This document shows, piece by piece, positions 20,041 to 30,134 of a stretch of DNA of 64,000 nucleotides. The stretch is taken from NCBI GenBank assembly GCA_943789295.1, contig CALSTO010000001.1:620001-684000 (forward strand), written 5' to 3'. A program made the position numbers and the translations under genes. Origin of the DNA: MAG-121220-bin8 sp002700465 (GTDB lineage: Bacteria > Bacteroidota > Bacteroidia > Flavobacteriales > Flavobacteriaceae). Position 1 is the first letter of the stretch. Each line of letters opens with the position of its first letter. Below the pieces are notes generated by a model that saw nothing but the letters and a program-made list of their open reading frames with translations, had not been told where the DNA came from and made no database searches.

Positions 20041-21735
20041 ATGAAATCATTTATATATACTTTTTTTATTTTTTTATTTTTTTTAAATAATAATTTTTCT
20101 CAAGACACTTTTGTTAATCCAATAATTAATGGTGGCTACCCAGATCCTTCGATCGTTAGAGTTGATGATGACTTTTATATAGTTAACTCATCTTTTGAAT
20201 ATTTCCCGGCTCTCCCTATTCATCATAGTAAGGATTTAGTTAACTGGGAATTAATTGGTTATGGAATTGATAGGCCAAGTCAAGCTCTTGATAAAGTAAA
20301 TTTATATGATGTTCAGCAGCAAGGCGGAATACATGCTCCATCCATTAGATATCATAATGGACTCTTTTATATAGTTACTACAAACGTATACAGTCCAAAA
20401 GATAAATCTAAACCTACTGAAATGGTTAATTTTATTTTAACTGCAAAAAATCCAGCTGGCCCTTGGTCTGATCCATACGTAATTGAAGGTGCCCCAGGGA
20501 TTGATCCAGATATATTTTTTGACGACAATGGCAAAGTTTGGTTTGTAGGAACTCATGATACGGGAAATCCAAATAAAAATGGAATTGGTGAAATATGGAT
20601 TCAAGAATTAGATTTAGATACTTGGAAATTAGTAGGACAAAGATTTTCTATTTGGACTGGTGCTTGTGGAGGATGTTGTGTTGAAGGTCCTCATATATAC
20701 AAGGAAAATAATCGTTATTACTTAATGGTAGCTGAGGGAGGAACCTCGTATAATCATGCTGTAATGATAGCATCTAGTGAAAATATTGAAGGTCCTTACG
20801 ATTCTAATCCTAAAAATCCAATACTAACGTCAAGACATTTATCTAACAATAACTGGGTACATAGTACAGGTCATGCTGATTTAGTTCAGTTAAAAGATGG
20901 CCGTTGGTATATGGTTTCGCTAGGTATTAGAAATGAAATGAATGCCACAAGTAATATGGGAAGAGAAACTCATTTAATGCCAGTAACTTGGGAAGAAGCA
21001 TGGGATAATTGGGTTGAAGTTGAAAAGGGTAGATGGGAGCCAGTTATTATTAAATGGCCAGTAGTAGCGCCAAAAACTGGAAAAGTAGAGAGATATACTC
21101 CTATTCCGTTTATTGAAAAAAAACAATATTCTAATAATTCTTTTTATGATGATTTCAGCTCTAATTCACTTGATTTGCAATGGAATTTTAGAAGAGTACC
21201 AAGAAAAAACACTTATGAATTAAATCCAAAAAATAAAAATCTTAAGTTAAATCTAAGTTCAGAAACTTTTAAATTAAGAGGACAGTATAATTTAATGGGT
21301 TTTAGACAAAAGGAAACGGAGTTTGAATATTCTGCAAACATGAACTTTAAGCCTAAAAAAAATAATTCAGAAGCAGGTTTGAGTATTTTTTCTCAAGATG
21401 ATAATTATATAAATTTTACAATTAAAAAAGAAGATAATATTAATAAGCTTATACTTACTGTAAAACCAAGAGAAAGTGAACTAAAAATAGTTAAGTCAAT
21501 GCCAATAAAATTTAAAAATAATTTGATTTTAAAAATCATTTCCTCTAATGATAATTATACTTATCACTATTCAGTCGATGGCGGAAATACATTTGAAATG
21601 TTTTCAAAAACTGCAGCTAATCTTGTTTTGTGTAAAGGATACATTGGAACTAATTTAGGCATATATGCTACAAGCAACGGCAATAAAACTAAAGAATATG
21701 CTGAATTTAATTGGGTTAAAAATTTAATAAAATAA
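20041..21735 (+). CDS. GH43 beta-xylosidase/arabinofuranosidase-like enzyme
   Basis: Five-bladed propeller glycosidase acting on xylosides or arabinosides. Signal peptide to about residue 20. Catalytic base aspartate in INGGYPDPS (Asp35), the second aspartate in APGIDPDIFFDD near residue 156, and the acid glutamate in CCVEGPHIYK near 219. After about residue 360 a beta-sandwich follows (YDDFSSNSLDLQWNFRR), as in GH43 proteins with a C-terminal concanavalin-like domain. 564 residues. Its presence between SusCDE and two amylases is odd for a pure starch locus, but fits the xylulokinase and xylose isomerase downstream. Confidence 0.88.
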   Translation: MKSFIYTFFIFLFFLNNNFSQDTFVNPIINGGYPDPSIVRVDDDFYIVNSSFEYFPALPIHHSKDLVNWELIGYGIDRPSQALDKVNLYDVQQQGGIHAPSIRYHNGLFYIVTTNVYSPKDKSKPTEMVNFILTAKNPAGPWSDPYVIEGAPGIDPDIFFDDNGKVWFVGTHDTGNPNKNGIGEIWIQELDLDTWKLVGQRFSIWTGACGGCCVEGPHIYKENNRYYLMVAEGGTSYNHAVMIASSENIEGPYDSNPKNPILTSRHLSNNNWVHSTGHADLVQLKDGRWYMVSLGIRNEMNATSNMGRETHLMPVTWEEAWDNWVEVEKGRWEPVIIKWPVVAPKTGKVERYTPIPFIEKKQYSNNSFYDDFSSNSLDLQWNFRRVPRKNTYELNPKNKNLKLNLSSETFKLRGQYNLMGFRQKETEFEYSANMNFKPKKNNSEAGLSIFSQDDNYINFTIKKEDNINKLILTVKPRESELKIVKSMPIKFKNNLILKIISSNDNYTYHYSVDGGNTFEMFSKTAANLVLCKGYIGTNLGIYATSNGNKTKEYAEFNWVKNLIK

Positions 21736-21740
21736 TTATC

Positions 21741-23030
21741 ATGAAAAATATATTATTTCTTTTAGTCTTACTGTTTTTTTTTAATTCGTGTAACAAAAAA
21801 AAATCACTGATTTATGATTCAAATTCTTTAGATTCACTAGTTAGTAAATATGTGGATAACGGCTCTCAAGCTCTTCTTCTTGTTAGGTTAGAAGATAGAA
21901 ATGGCAACACAATATATCAAAATAGCGACAAGGACTATGATCTTGTTCCTGATCATCATATTAATGAAAATACATGGTTTAGGATTTGGTCAATGAGTAA
22001 AATAGTAACTATTTCTTTAACTATGGATTTAGTTGAAGATGGTTTGTTAAAATTAGATGACCCTGTTTCAAAGTATATTCCTGAGCTCAGTGGTTTAAAA
22101 GTTGCGTTATCGAATAAAAATGAAGCTTTAACTAATTACGGACAAACGCTTGGAAATGATAATTCAGAATTTCAAGACCCTTGTCCTTTAAATTTAGTTG
22201 AAAGTAATTCTGAAATGACTGTTTTGCAATTGATTAATCACCAGGCAGGTTTTTATTATTCTACAACTGGAATTGAGTGTTTAGATAATGCTTTAGATTC
22301 TAAAAATTTAGCCGCATCCAAAAACTCTAATGAATTGATTCAGAAATTATCTGAACTTCCCTTAATTGATCATCCTGGAAACAAAGATTTTTATGGTCTT
22401 AACACAACAGTTTTAGGACTTGTTAATGAAAGAGCATCTGGAGAAAGTTTAGATAATCTTGTTAAAAATAGAATTACGGGACCTATGAAGATAAATGGAC
22501 TTCAATACAACAAAAATTCTGACACTAAATTATTACCAGTTTTTTCAGGAGTAGATTCTGTTATTAGGTTAGCTAATGATGGTGAGCTTGATATTATGGG
22601 ATCATATGTTCCTGGTTATAGTATTGAAAATAAATTGTTTTTGGGCGGTGAAGGAATGATTGGAACAGCTGATGGTTATGCAGATTTTTTAAGAATGCTT
22701 TTAAATCACGGAGAATTAAATGGACATAGGTTTTTAAATGAATCTTCTGTAAAAGAAATATACGCTCCTCATACACAATTAGAAAATGAGTACGGCTATA
22801 ATGGTTACAATTTATGGGTAACAAGTGATTTATATAAAGAAAAAGGATATGGAGATGGTGGCTTGTGGTCTGGTGGAGGATATGAGGGAACTCATTTTTG
22901 GATTGATCCAAAACGTGATTTTGTTGGATTAATAATGACACAAATGTTTGAGACACCAAAAGCTGGACATGGAAGAGATAATGAAATTAGAGGAGAAGTA
23001 TATAGACAAATATTCAAAAACGAAGACTGA
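21741..23030 (+). CDS. Serine hydrolase, beta-lactamase class C / esterase-like lipoprotein
   Basis: Secreted serine hydrolase of the beta-lactamase/transpeptidase-like superfamily. Lipobox NSC with Cys17. The SxxK catalytic motif is WSMSK (Ser84, Lys87). Later segments include HQAGFYYS and the C-terminal glycine motif LWSGGGYEGTHFWIDPKRDFVGLIMTQ. In polysaccharide loci such proteins are often carbohydrate or feruloyl-type esterases rather than beta-lactamases; which applies here cannot be read from sequence. A clear YxN motif was not found (YGLN near 218 is the closest). Gaps to both neighbours are under 7 bases, so it belongs to the same transcript. Confidence 0.8.
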   Translation: MKNILFLLVLLFFFNSCNKKKSLIYDSNSLDSLVSKYVDNGSQALLLVRLEDRNGNTIYQNSDKDYDLVPDHHINENTWFRIWSMSKIVTISLTMDLVEDGLLKLDDPVSKYIPELSGLKVALSNKNEALTNYGQTLGNDNSEFQDPCPLNLVESNSEMTVLQLINHQAGFYYSTTGIECLDNALDSKNLAASKNSNELIQKLSELPLIDHPGNKDFYGLNTTVLGLVNERASGESLDNLVKNRITGPMKINGLQYNKNSDTKLLPVFSGVDSVIRLANDGELDIMGSYVPGYSIENKLFLGGEGMIGTADGYADFLRMLLNHGELNGHRFLNESSVKEIYAPHTQLENEYGYNGYNLWVTSDLYKEKGYGDGGLWSGGGYEGTHFWIDPKRDFVGLIMTQMFETPKAGHGRDNEIRGEVYRQIFKNED

Positions 23031-23031
23031 T

Positions 23032-24918
23032 ATGAAAAAAATAATCTTTATCGGATTTATACTTTTATTTTCAATTTCCTGTAATACTAAAAAACAGGAT
23101 TTGAAATCAAATAATAACATTCAATTAATTGATTTAATTGAAAGAGTAGAGCCTCCTAACTGGTGGGTTGGAATGAAAACTAATGACTTACAGATATTAG
23201 TTTATGGTAATTCAATTAATGACTTGATTCCAAAAATCAGTAACTCTAACATAGAATTAACCTCTTTTAATAAAGTACAAAACGAAAATTATCTTTTTTT
23301 AAATATATCAATTTCAGAAAATGCAAAACCAGATGAAGTCGAAATTGACTTTTATAAAAATAATGTTCTTGTAGATAGGTATATTTTTTCCTTACTTGAA
23401 AGAGAGAAAAATGCTTCTAATGTTGAAGGTTTTGATAATTCAGATGTTATGTATTTAATAACACCAGATAGATTTGCAAATGGTGACCCTGCGAATGATG
23501 ATGTAAAAGAGATGTACGAACGACCAAACAGAGACAATAACAGAGGTCTGCATGGTGGTGACATTCAAGGAATTATTAATCATTTAGATTACATAAAAGA
23601 TTTAGGGTTTACAACAGTTTGGTTAAATCCTGTTTTAGAAAATAACATGAAAAAATCTTCTTATCATGGTTATTCAACAACAGATTATTACAAAGTAGAT
23701 CCGAGATTTGGTACAAATGAATTATTCCGTGAATTAAGTATTAATGCTAAAGAAAAAGGTATTAAGCTTGTAATGGATATGATTCCAAATCATTGTGGAT
23801 CTGAACACTGGTTCTTCAAAGATCCGCCAATGGATAACTGGTTTAATAATCAGTCTGGATTTAAACAAACTAGCCATAGACGTGAAACAGTTCAGGATAT
23901 TTATGCTTCTGAAATTGATAAAAGGGAACATGCTGACGGATGGTTTGTTGAAACAATGCCAGATTTAAATCAAAAGAACCAAAAAATGTCTAAATATTTA
24001 ATTCAAAATACACTGTGGTGGATTGAGTATGCTAGATTGTCGGGAATTAGAGTAGATACTTATCCGTATTCCGATAAAGATTTTATGTCTGACTGGACTT
24101 TTGCTGTTATGGATGAGTATCCTAATTTTAATATTGTTGGAGAAGAATGGTCTGATAATCCTATTGTTATTTCTTATTGGCAGAAAGATAAAATCAATCA
24201 TGATGGATATGTTTCTTATCTGCCAACTTTAATGGATTTTCCTCTTCAAATATCATTTACCGAAGCCTTATTAGACGATTTTAGTTGGGGAAAAGGTTTT
24301 ATTAAACCTTACACAACATTAGCTAATGATTTCTTGTATCCTAACCCCAATAATTTATTAATATTCCCGGATAATCACGATATGACAAGATTTTTTACTC
24401 AAGTAAACAACGATATTGATTTGTTTAAGATGGGAATTGTTTATTACAGCACTATGAGAGGAATACCTCAGTTTTATTATGGAACTGAAATTCTTATGAA
24501 TAGTGATGAAAATCCTGGTGATCATGGTCTAATAAGAACTGAATTTCCTGGAGGATGGCCTGACCATTCAAAAAATGCATTTACAGGTGATGGACTTTCA
24601 TATAAAGAACGTCAAACTCAGTTGTTCTTCAAAGAAATTTTAAATTGGAGAAAAGATAATAAGGTTATTCATAATGGTAAACTTATACAATTTGCCCCTA
24701 AAGGTGGAATTTATTCTTTTTTCAGAATTTTAAATAATAAAATGGTGTGGGTAATATTCAATAGAAATAATTCACCTGAAACTTTAGAAACCTCTCGATT
24801 TGATGAACTTATTGAAAATTATGAAATTGCATTCGACGTTATTAATAAAAAGAAAGTTTCAATTTCAGAAAAAATTATAATCAATGCCAAATCTGCCCTG
24901 ATTTTAGAGATTGAATAG
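23032..24918 (+). CDS. GH13 cyclomaltodextrinase/neopullulanase-like lipoprotein
   Basis: Hydrolyses imported maltodextrins or cyclodextrins in the periplasm. I start at ATG 23032, one base after the preceding stop, which gives a lipoprotein signal (FSISC, Cys17). The N-terminal domain begins VEPPNWWVGMKTNDLQILVYG, characteristic of the Bacteroidota cyclomaltodextrinase group. GH13 regions: MYLITPDRFANGDP, MDMIPNHCG, GIRVDTYPY (nucleophile Asp342), NIVGEEW (Glu371) and FPDNHDMTR (Asp450). A C-terminal domain follows. 628 residues. It pairs with the secreted GH13 downstream in the usual outside-then-inside order. Confidence 0.9.
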   Translation: MKKIIFIGFILLFSISCNTKKQDLKSNNNIQLIDLIERVEPPNWWVGMKTNDLQILVYGNSINDLIPKISNSNIELTSFNKVQNENYLFLNISISENAKPDEVEIDFYKNNVLVDRYIFSLLEREKNASNVEGFDNSDVMYLITPDRFANGDPANDDVKEMYERPNRDNNRGLHGGDIQGIINHLDYIKDLGFTTVWLNPVLENNMKKSSYHGYSTTDYYKVDPRFGTNELFRELSINAKEKGIKLVMDMIPNHCGSEHWFFKDPPMDNWFNNQSGFKQTSHRRETVQDIYASEIDKREHADGWFVETMPDLNQKNQKMSKYLIQNTLWWIEYARLSGIRVDTYPYSDKDFMSDWTFAVMDEYPNFNIVGEEWSDNPIVISYWQKDKINHDGYVSYLPTLMDFPLQISFTEALLDDFSWGKGFIKPYTTLANDFLYPNPNNLLIFPDNHDMTRFFTQVNNDIDLFKMGIVYYSTMRGIPQFYYGTEILMNSDENPGDHGLIRTEFPGGWPDHSKNAFTGDGLSYKERQTQLFFKEILNWRKDNKVIHNGKLIQFAPKGGIYSFFRILNNKMVWVIFNRNNSPETLETSRFDELIENYEIAFDVINKKKVSISEKIIINAKSALILEIE

Positions 24919-24933
24919 ATATAGTTAGTATTT

Positions 24934-27900
24934 ATGAAGAGATTTTTTGTATTATTTTATTTATTATTTTCTGTAAGTATATTATCTCAGATTCAAGATA
25001 ATGTTACGTGGTCAGTAGAACCTAACCCGTTTAATGATTCTGAAAAAATTAAAATTACTGTTTCAGGTGTTGATCCATCAAAATGGTCAACTCAGGACGT
25101 TTATTTATGGACATGGTTTTTTGATTCAAATGATGTTGAAGTAAGTTCTCAAGTTAATTGGAATGGAGAATGGAATAATTCAAAGGAATCAATGAAAATG
25201 ACGAAAAATTCAGATGGAACATTCTCGTTTGAGTTTACACCGACTGAACTATTTCAATATAATGGGATAGGAAAAATTGGTGTTTTAGCTAAAGCTAAAA
25301 ATGGCACAGGAGATAAAAAAACACCTGATTATTTTTTTGAAGTAGGAAGATTTGATTTGACTATTAATAGTCCAAAAACAAATCCAGTAATATTGGAAAG
25401 AGAAGGTTTGATTAATATTTCTGTTTCTTCTGCTAATGAGATTAATTATTATCTTATAAATGATGATAAGGTTTTGTTTGAGTCATTAAATAATAAAAAT
25501 TTTTCTAAGGATATCTTAGGTCCTGATTCGCAGAACGATGGACTTAAGTTAAGTGAATCAACAACCTTAAGATTATTGTGTGAGGATGTAAATGATTCTG
25601 ATAATTTTATAAACTTAAATTTTGATTTTATTATTGAACCTTATTCAACTACAATTGAACCTCCATTTGAACTTCAAGATGGAGTTAATTATTTAAAAGA
25701 TGAACCTTCTAAAATATATTTGCAATTAAACGCACCAAAAAAAGATTTTATTTATGTTCTAGGAAATTTTAATGAATATGCTAAAGACACAAATTCTTTA
25801 ATGAATATAAACCCTAATAATAATAAATTTTGGATTGAGATTAATGATTTGCAGGAAAATGAGAATTATTGGTATCAATACGAAGTATATTCAAAATCTC
25901 CAGTCTCAGATTCACCAACTGTTGTTAAAGTAGCAGATCCATTTTCTAATCTAGTCATTTCATCTTACGATGATAATGAAATTCCAGAAAACTCTTTTCC
26001 TAACCTACCTAAATTTCCAGAAAATCAAATTGGAGAATTTACTATTTTAATTCAATCTGAAACATACAATTGGAATATCACTGATTTTGACAAGCCTAAA
26101 AAAGAAGATTTAGTTATTTATGAAATATTAGTTAGGGATTTTGATAAAGAAAGAAGTTTTCAGAATTTGATAGATAGAATAGATTATTTTAAAAGCTTAA
26201 ATATTAATGCCATTGAGCTCATGCCTGTTATGGAATTTGAGGGTAATGAAAGCTGGGGTTATAACAGTTCTTATCATTTGTCATTAGATAAATTCTACGG
26301 AACACAAAACAAATTAAAAGAGTTCATAGATTTATGTCACCAGAATGGTATTGCAGTGATTTTAGATTTAGCTTTAAATCATGTTTTTGGTAGAAGTCCT
26401 TTAATTAAAATGTGGATGGATGACCCAGATAATAATTTTTGGGGAGGACCATCTAGTGAGAACCCATACTTTAATCAAACACCAAAACATACTTATTCGG
26501 TAGGATATGATTTTAATCATCAAAATGAACTTACTCAGTATTATACCAAAAGGGTAGTAGAACATTGGATTAATGAATATAAAATTGATGGTTTCAGATG
26601 GGATTTGACAAAAGGATTTACTCAAAATTGTGATGAAAGTGATTATGATTGTACAAATAGATTTCAACAAGATAGAGTAGATCTTCTAAAATCATATGCC
26701 GATTATTCCTGGTCATTGGATCCTGATCATTATGTAATTTTTGAACATTTAGGTACCGACATTGAGGAAAAAGAGTGGGCTAATTATAAAATTGATGAGG
26801 GTAAAGGAATTATGATGTGGGGAAAAATGACATCTATGTTTAATCAACTTTCAATGGGCTACTCAAGTGATTCAGATATTTCAAGATCAGATCATAAATC
26901 CAGGGGATTCAAAAGTAAAAGGCTTATAACTTATGCTGAAAGTCATGACGAAGAACGTTTAATGTATAAAAATCTAAATTTTGGTAATTCTTCTAATTCG
27001 AATCATGATGTAAAGAATTTAGAAATTGCTCTTGATAGAATGAAAGCTTTAGGTTCCTCACTTTTGTTAATTCCAGGACCAAAAATGATATGGCATTTTT
27101 CTGAAATGGGTATGGAAAATTCAATTTTTTCTTGTGAAGACGGTTCTTATGGTGGTGAAGATTGTAAGTTGTCAACTAAGCCTCAGCCTCAGTGGAATAA
27201 TGATTGGACTTTGTTAAATAAAAGAAAAGAAATCTATGACTATTGGAAGAAATTAATTGAATTAAAAATTAAAGAGCCAGTTTTTGAGGGTGAATATGAT
27301 CTTAAAGTTTTAAATCAAAATTACCTTCTTCCTACTATTGATATTTGGAATGATAAATTATCAGGTGATTCTTTAAAGTACGTTTATGTCATTTCAAATT
27401 TTGATGTAACTAAAAAATCATTAACACTAGATTTACCAATAAGTGGAGAATGGAAGAATCTTATTAATAATGATATAATTAATTTTTCTCAAAATTCATC
27501 AATTGATCTTGAACCTGGAAGTTCATTAGTTTTAGGTAATTATCTTGACTGTGGTTCTGTTGACTCAGATAATGATGGAATAGGTGATGTGTGTGACGAT
27601 GACATTGACGGAGATGGTGTACTAAACGCTGATGATAATTGTCCAGATACACCTGAAGGCACTCACAGTTGATGTTAACGGTTGTCCTGTTTTCACATTA
27701 CCATTAGACAACAACAAGGTATCTGTTACAAGCGCGAGTTGTATTGGTAACACTGACGGATCTATAGGACTTAGTATTGAAGACGACAGTTATAACTACA
27801 CAGTTACTGTAACAGGTCAAGACGATCCTATTTCGTTAGGCGCAGAGACAAAGACAGCTTCAGTCACTGGCCTTGGCACAGGTACTTACACGGTTTGCTT

Positions 27901-28417
27901 TAAAGTTGACGGTCAAGACGCCTACGAGCAGTGTTTTGAAGTTAATATTGGAGAACCTAAAGCCTTAAGCGCCTTTATAGATGTAGATAATGATAACAGA
28001 ACTACTAGCATACAGCTAAGCGGTTCTTCGTCTTACAATGTAGAAGTTAACGGTCAGCGCTTTGATGTGAAAGGAGACAGGTTTACAACCAGTCTTCCGT
28101 CGGGTCTTAGTATTATTAAGATCAGCACAGACTTAGACTGTCAAGGTATAATAGAAAGAGAGATCTTTATCTCAGAAGACATATTGTATTACCCTAATCC
28201 AACACTAGGAGATGTTAATGTATATGTAAATGGAGAAGACAGTAAAGTAACAATGAGTGTGTTTAGCTCAAAAGGAGATCTAATCTTCACAAGAGAACAA
28301 GAGATACAATCGACTAGAAAAACAGATTTAGATCTGGGTGGTGTTCCAGCAGGTACTTACTTAGTAACCTTGGACGGACCAACAGTTAGAAAAACATTTA
28401 AAATAGTAAAACGATGA
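24934..28417 (+). CDS. Multidomain GH13 amylase with T9SS C-terminal module, frameshift at 27664
   Basis: Extracellular alpha-glucan hydrolase. Signal peptide to about residue 20 (cleavage near LSQ), two N-terminal beta-sandwich domains (residues about 22-250), a CBM48-like domain (IYVLGNFNEYAKDTNSLMNINP near 273), and a GH13 barrel with DLALNHVFG, DGFRWDLTKGF (Asp557), VIFEHLG (Glu604) and YAESHDEER (Asp672). A thrombospondin type 3 stretch (DSDNDGIGDVCDDDIDGDG) precedes the T9SS module. One extra C at 27664 makes the frame stop at 27672 after TPEGTHS; removing it continues through the T9SS type A domain to 28417. If the C is real, the enzyme lacks its secretion tag. Confidence 0.87.
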
Positions 28418-28434
28418 GAAACGAGATATTAAAA
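27665..28434 (+). repeat. T9SS C-terminal cassette, copy 1
   Basis: 770 bp matching copy 2 at 45980-46749 without a gap and with about 14 base differences by eye, none changing an amino acid. It encodes a beta-rich linker (CIGNTDGSIGLSIEDDSYNYTV), a second small domain and a type A sorting domain (DILYYPNPTLGDVNVYV to KTFKIVKR). GC content is visibly higher than in the flanking gene. The right edge extends past the stop into a following ORF that starts MRNEILK. Confidence 0.9.
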
Positions 28435-28473
28435 CATTTTGATATATTAACGTTTTTAAATTTCGAAACATAA
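28414..28473 (+). other. Tail peptide ORF after cassette copy 1 (MRNEILK head, diverged end)
   Basis: A 19-codon ORF overlaps the cassette stop as ATGA. Its first seven codons (MRNEILK) are identical to the ORF after copy 2; the rest (HFDILTFLNFET) is unrelated. It is probably not a functional gene but the severed start of a gene that followed the cassette in its source location. Confidence 0.5.
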
Positions 28474-28477
28474 TTTT

Positions 28478-30130
28478 ATGGAAACAGTTTTTGAAACCCT
28501 AGATTGGGTTGTTTTAGGTATTTACTTTTTTTTATTAATTGGCGTAGCCGTTTGGGTTGTGGTTCAAAAAAATAAAAACACAGAAGATTATTTTTTAGCT
28601 GGACGAAACGTTGGATGGTTTGTGATTGGAGCTTCTATTTTTGCTTCAAATATTGGTTCTGAGCATGTCGTAGGTCTTGCTGGTACTGGATTTGAATCAG
28701 GAACTCCAATGGCTCATTACGAATTACACGCATGGATAGTGCTATTATTAGGATGGTTATTTCTTCCGTTCTACATAAGAAGTGGTGCTTTTACAATGCC
28801 AGAGTTTTTAGAAAAAAGATTTGATAGTAGATCTAGATGGTTTTTATCAATATTTTCTTTATTAGCATATGTTATAACAAAGGTTTCGGTAACAATATAT
28901 GCTGGTGGAATTGTAGTATCAGAGTTGTTAGGAATTCCATTTTGGTACGGTGCAATAGGAATAGTAATTTTTACCGGAATATATACAATTATTGGTGGAA
29001 TGAAAGCTGTTATTTATACAGAAACACTTCAAACAATTGTACTGATTTTAGGATCAGTAATAATTACTTATCTAGGATTACAAGAAGTTGGTGGATGGGG
29101 AGAGTTAAGAGAAACAGTTACAGCAGTAAGTCCTGATCATTTTAATATGTGGAGACCAATGACTGATCCGGATTTTCCATGGACTGGACTCCTTATTGGA
29201 GGTACTATTGTTGGAATTTGGTACTGGTGTACTGACCAATATATAGTTCAAAGAACCTTAGCTGCAAACAATATTAAAATAGGTAGAAGAGGTGCTATTT
29301 TTGGTGCATACCTTAAATTACTTCCAATATTAATTTTTTTAATTCCAGGAATTATAGCATTTGCTTTAACAATTCAAGATCCTGAAACTTATGTTGTAAC
29401 AAAAGCAGACAGAGCATTTCCAATGCTAGTAAATACATTATTACCCGTTGGGTTAAAGGGGCTTGTTGCAGGTGGTTTAATGGCAGCTTTAATGAGTTCG
29501 TTAGCTTCTGTTTTTAATTCATGTTCGACAATTTTTACAATTGATATATATAAGAAAATAAGACCCAATAAATCTGAGGCACAATTAATTAATATTGGGA
29601 AAATTGCAACTACAGTAATAGTAGTTTTAGGTATAATGTGGATTCCAATAATGGAGAAAATTGGAGGAGGAGTTATGTATCAATATTTACAAAATGTACA
29701 ATCCTATATTGCACCCCCAGTTACAGCCGTATTTTTATTAGGAATTACATGGAAAAGGGTTAACTCTGATGCAGCAATTACTACACTATTTATGGGTTTA
29801 TTTTTATTAATATTAAGATTAGGCTCAGAAATTTATTATCAACCGCAGATTTCATCTGGTGAGACGGTTTCTGGTTTCTTATTTGAATTTGCAACAATAA
29901 ATTTTGCTCATATGGCTATTATTTTATTTATATTTTCTGTTGTATTGTGTATTTCAGTTAGTTTAATAACTGCCGAGCCAGATTATGTTAAAACAAGAGG
30001 ATTGTCTTTTGGAAATCTTGATTTAAACTCACAAGAATTTAAAGAAAAAACATATTCAACTGTTGATGTTATTTTATCAGTAATTCTTGTGTTAATGGTA
30101 ATAGGAATTTTAATGTATTTTACGGGTTAA
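28478..30130 (+). CDS. SSS-family sodium/sugar symporter (SGLT-like)
   Basis: Inner-membrane sodium-coupled importer, probably for xylose or another monosaccharide. About 14 hydrophobic segments; signatures are YFLAGRNVGWFVIGASIFASNIGSEHVVGLAG near residue 37, YTIIGGMKAVIYTETLQ near 168 and GLKGLVAGGLMAALMSSLASVFNSCSTIF near 326, all typical of the SGLT branch. 550 residues, full length. It is followed after 4 bases by xylulokinase and then xylose isomerase, which supports a pentose substrate by context. Confidence 0.88.
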   Translation: METVFETLDWVVLGIYFFLLIGVAVWVVVQKNKNTEDYFLAGRNVGWFVIGASIFASNIGSEHVVGLAGTGFESGTPMAHYELHAWIVLLLGWLFLPFYIRSGAFTMPEFLEKRFDSRSRWFLSIFSLLAYVITKVSVTIYAGGIVVSELLGIPFWYGAIGIVIFTGIYTIIGGMKAVIYTETLQTIVLILGSVIITYLGLQEVGGWGELRETVTAVSPDHFNMWRPMTDPDFPWTGLLIGGTIVGIWYWCTDQYIVQRTLAANNIKIGRRGAIFGAYLKLLPILIFLIPGIIAFALTIQDPETYVVTKADRAFPMLVNTLLPVGLKGLVAGGLMAALMSSLASVFNSCSTIFTIDIYKKIRPNKSEAQLINIGKIATTVIVVLGIMWIPIMEKIGGGVMYQYLQNVQSYIAPPVTAVFLLGITWKRVNSDAAITTLFMGLFLLILRLGSEIYYQPQISSGETVSGFLFEFATINFAHMAIILFIFSVVLCISVSLITAEPDYVKTRGLSFGNLDLNSQEFKEKTYSTVDVILSVILVLMVIGILMYFTG

Positions 30131-30134
30131 ATAA

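Noticed and set aside
22948..23031. Upstream start for the GH13 lipoprotein at 23032
   Set aside because: It would overlap the serine hydrolase by 83 bases and hide the lipoprotein signal; the ATG one base after the preceding stop fits better.
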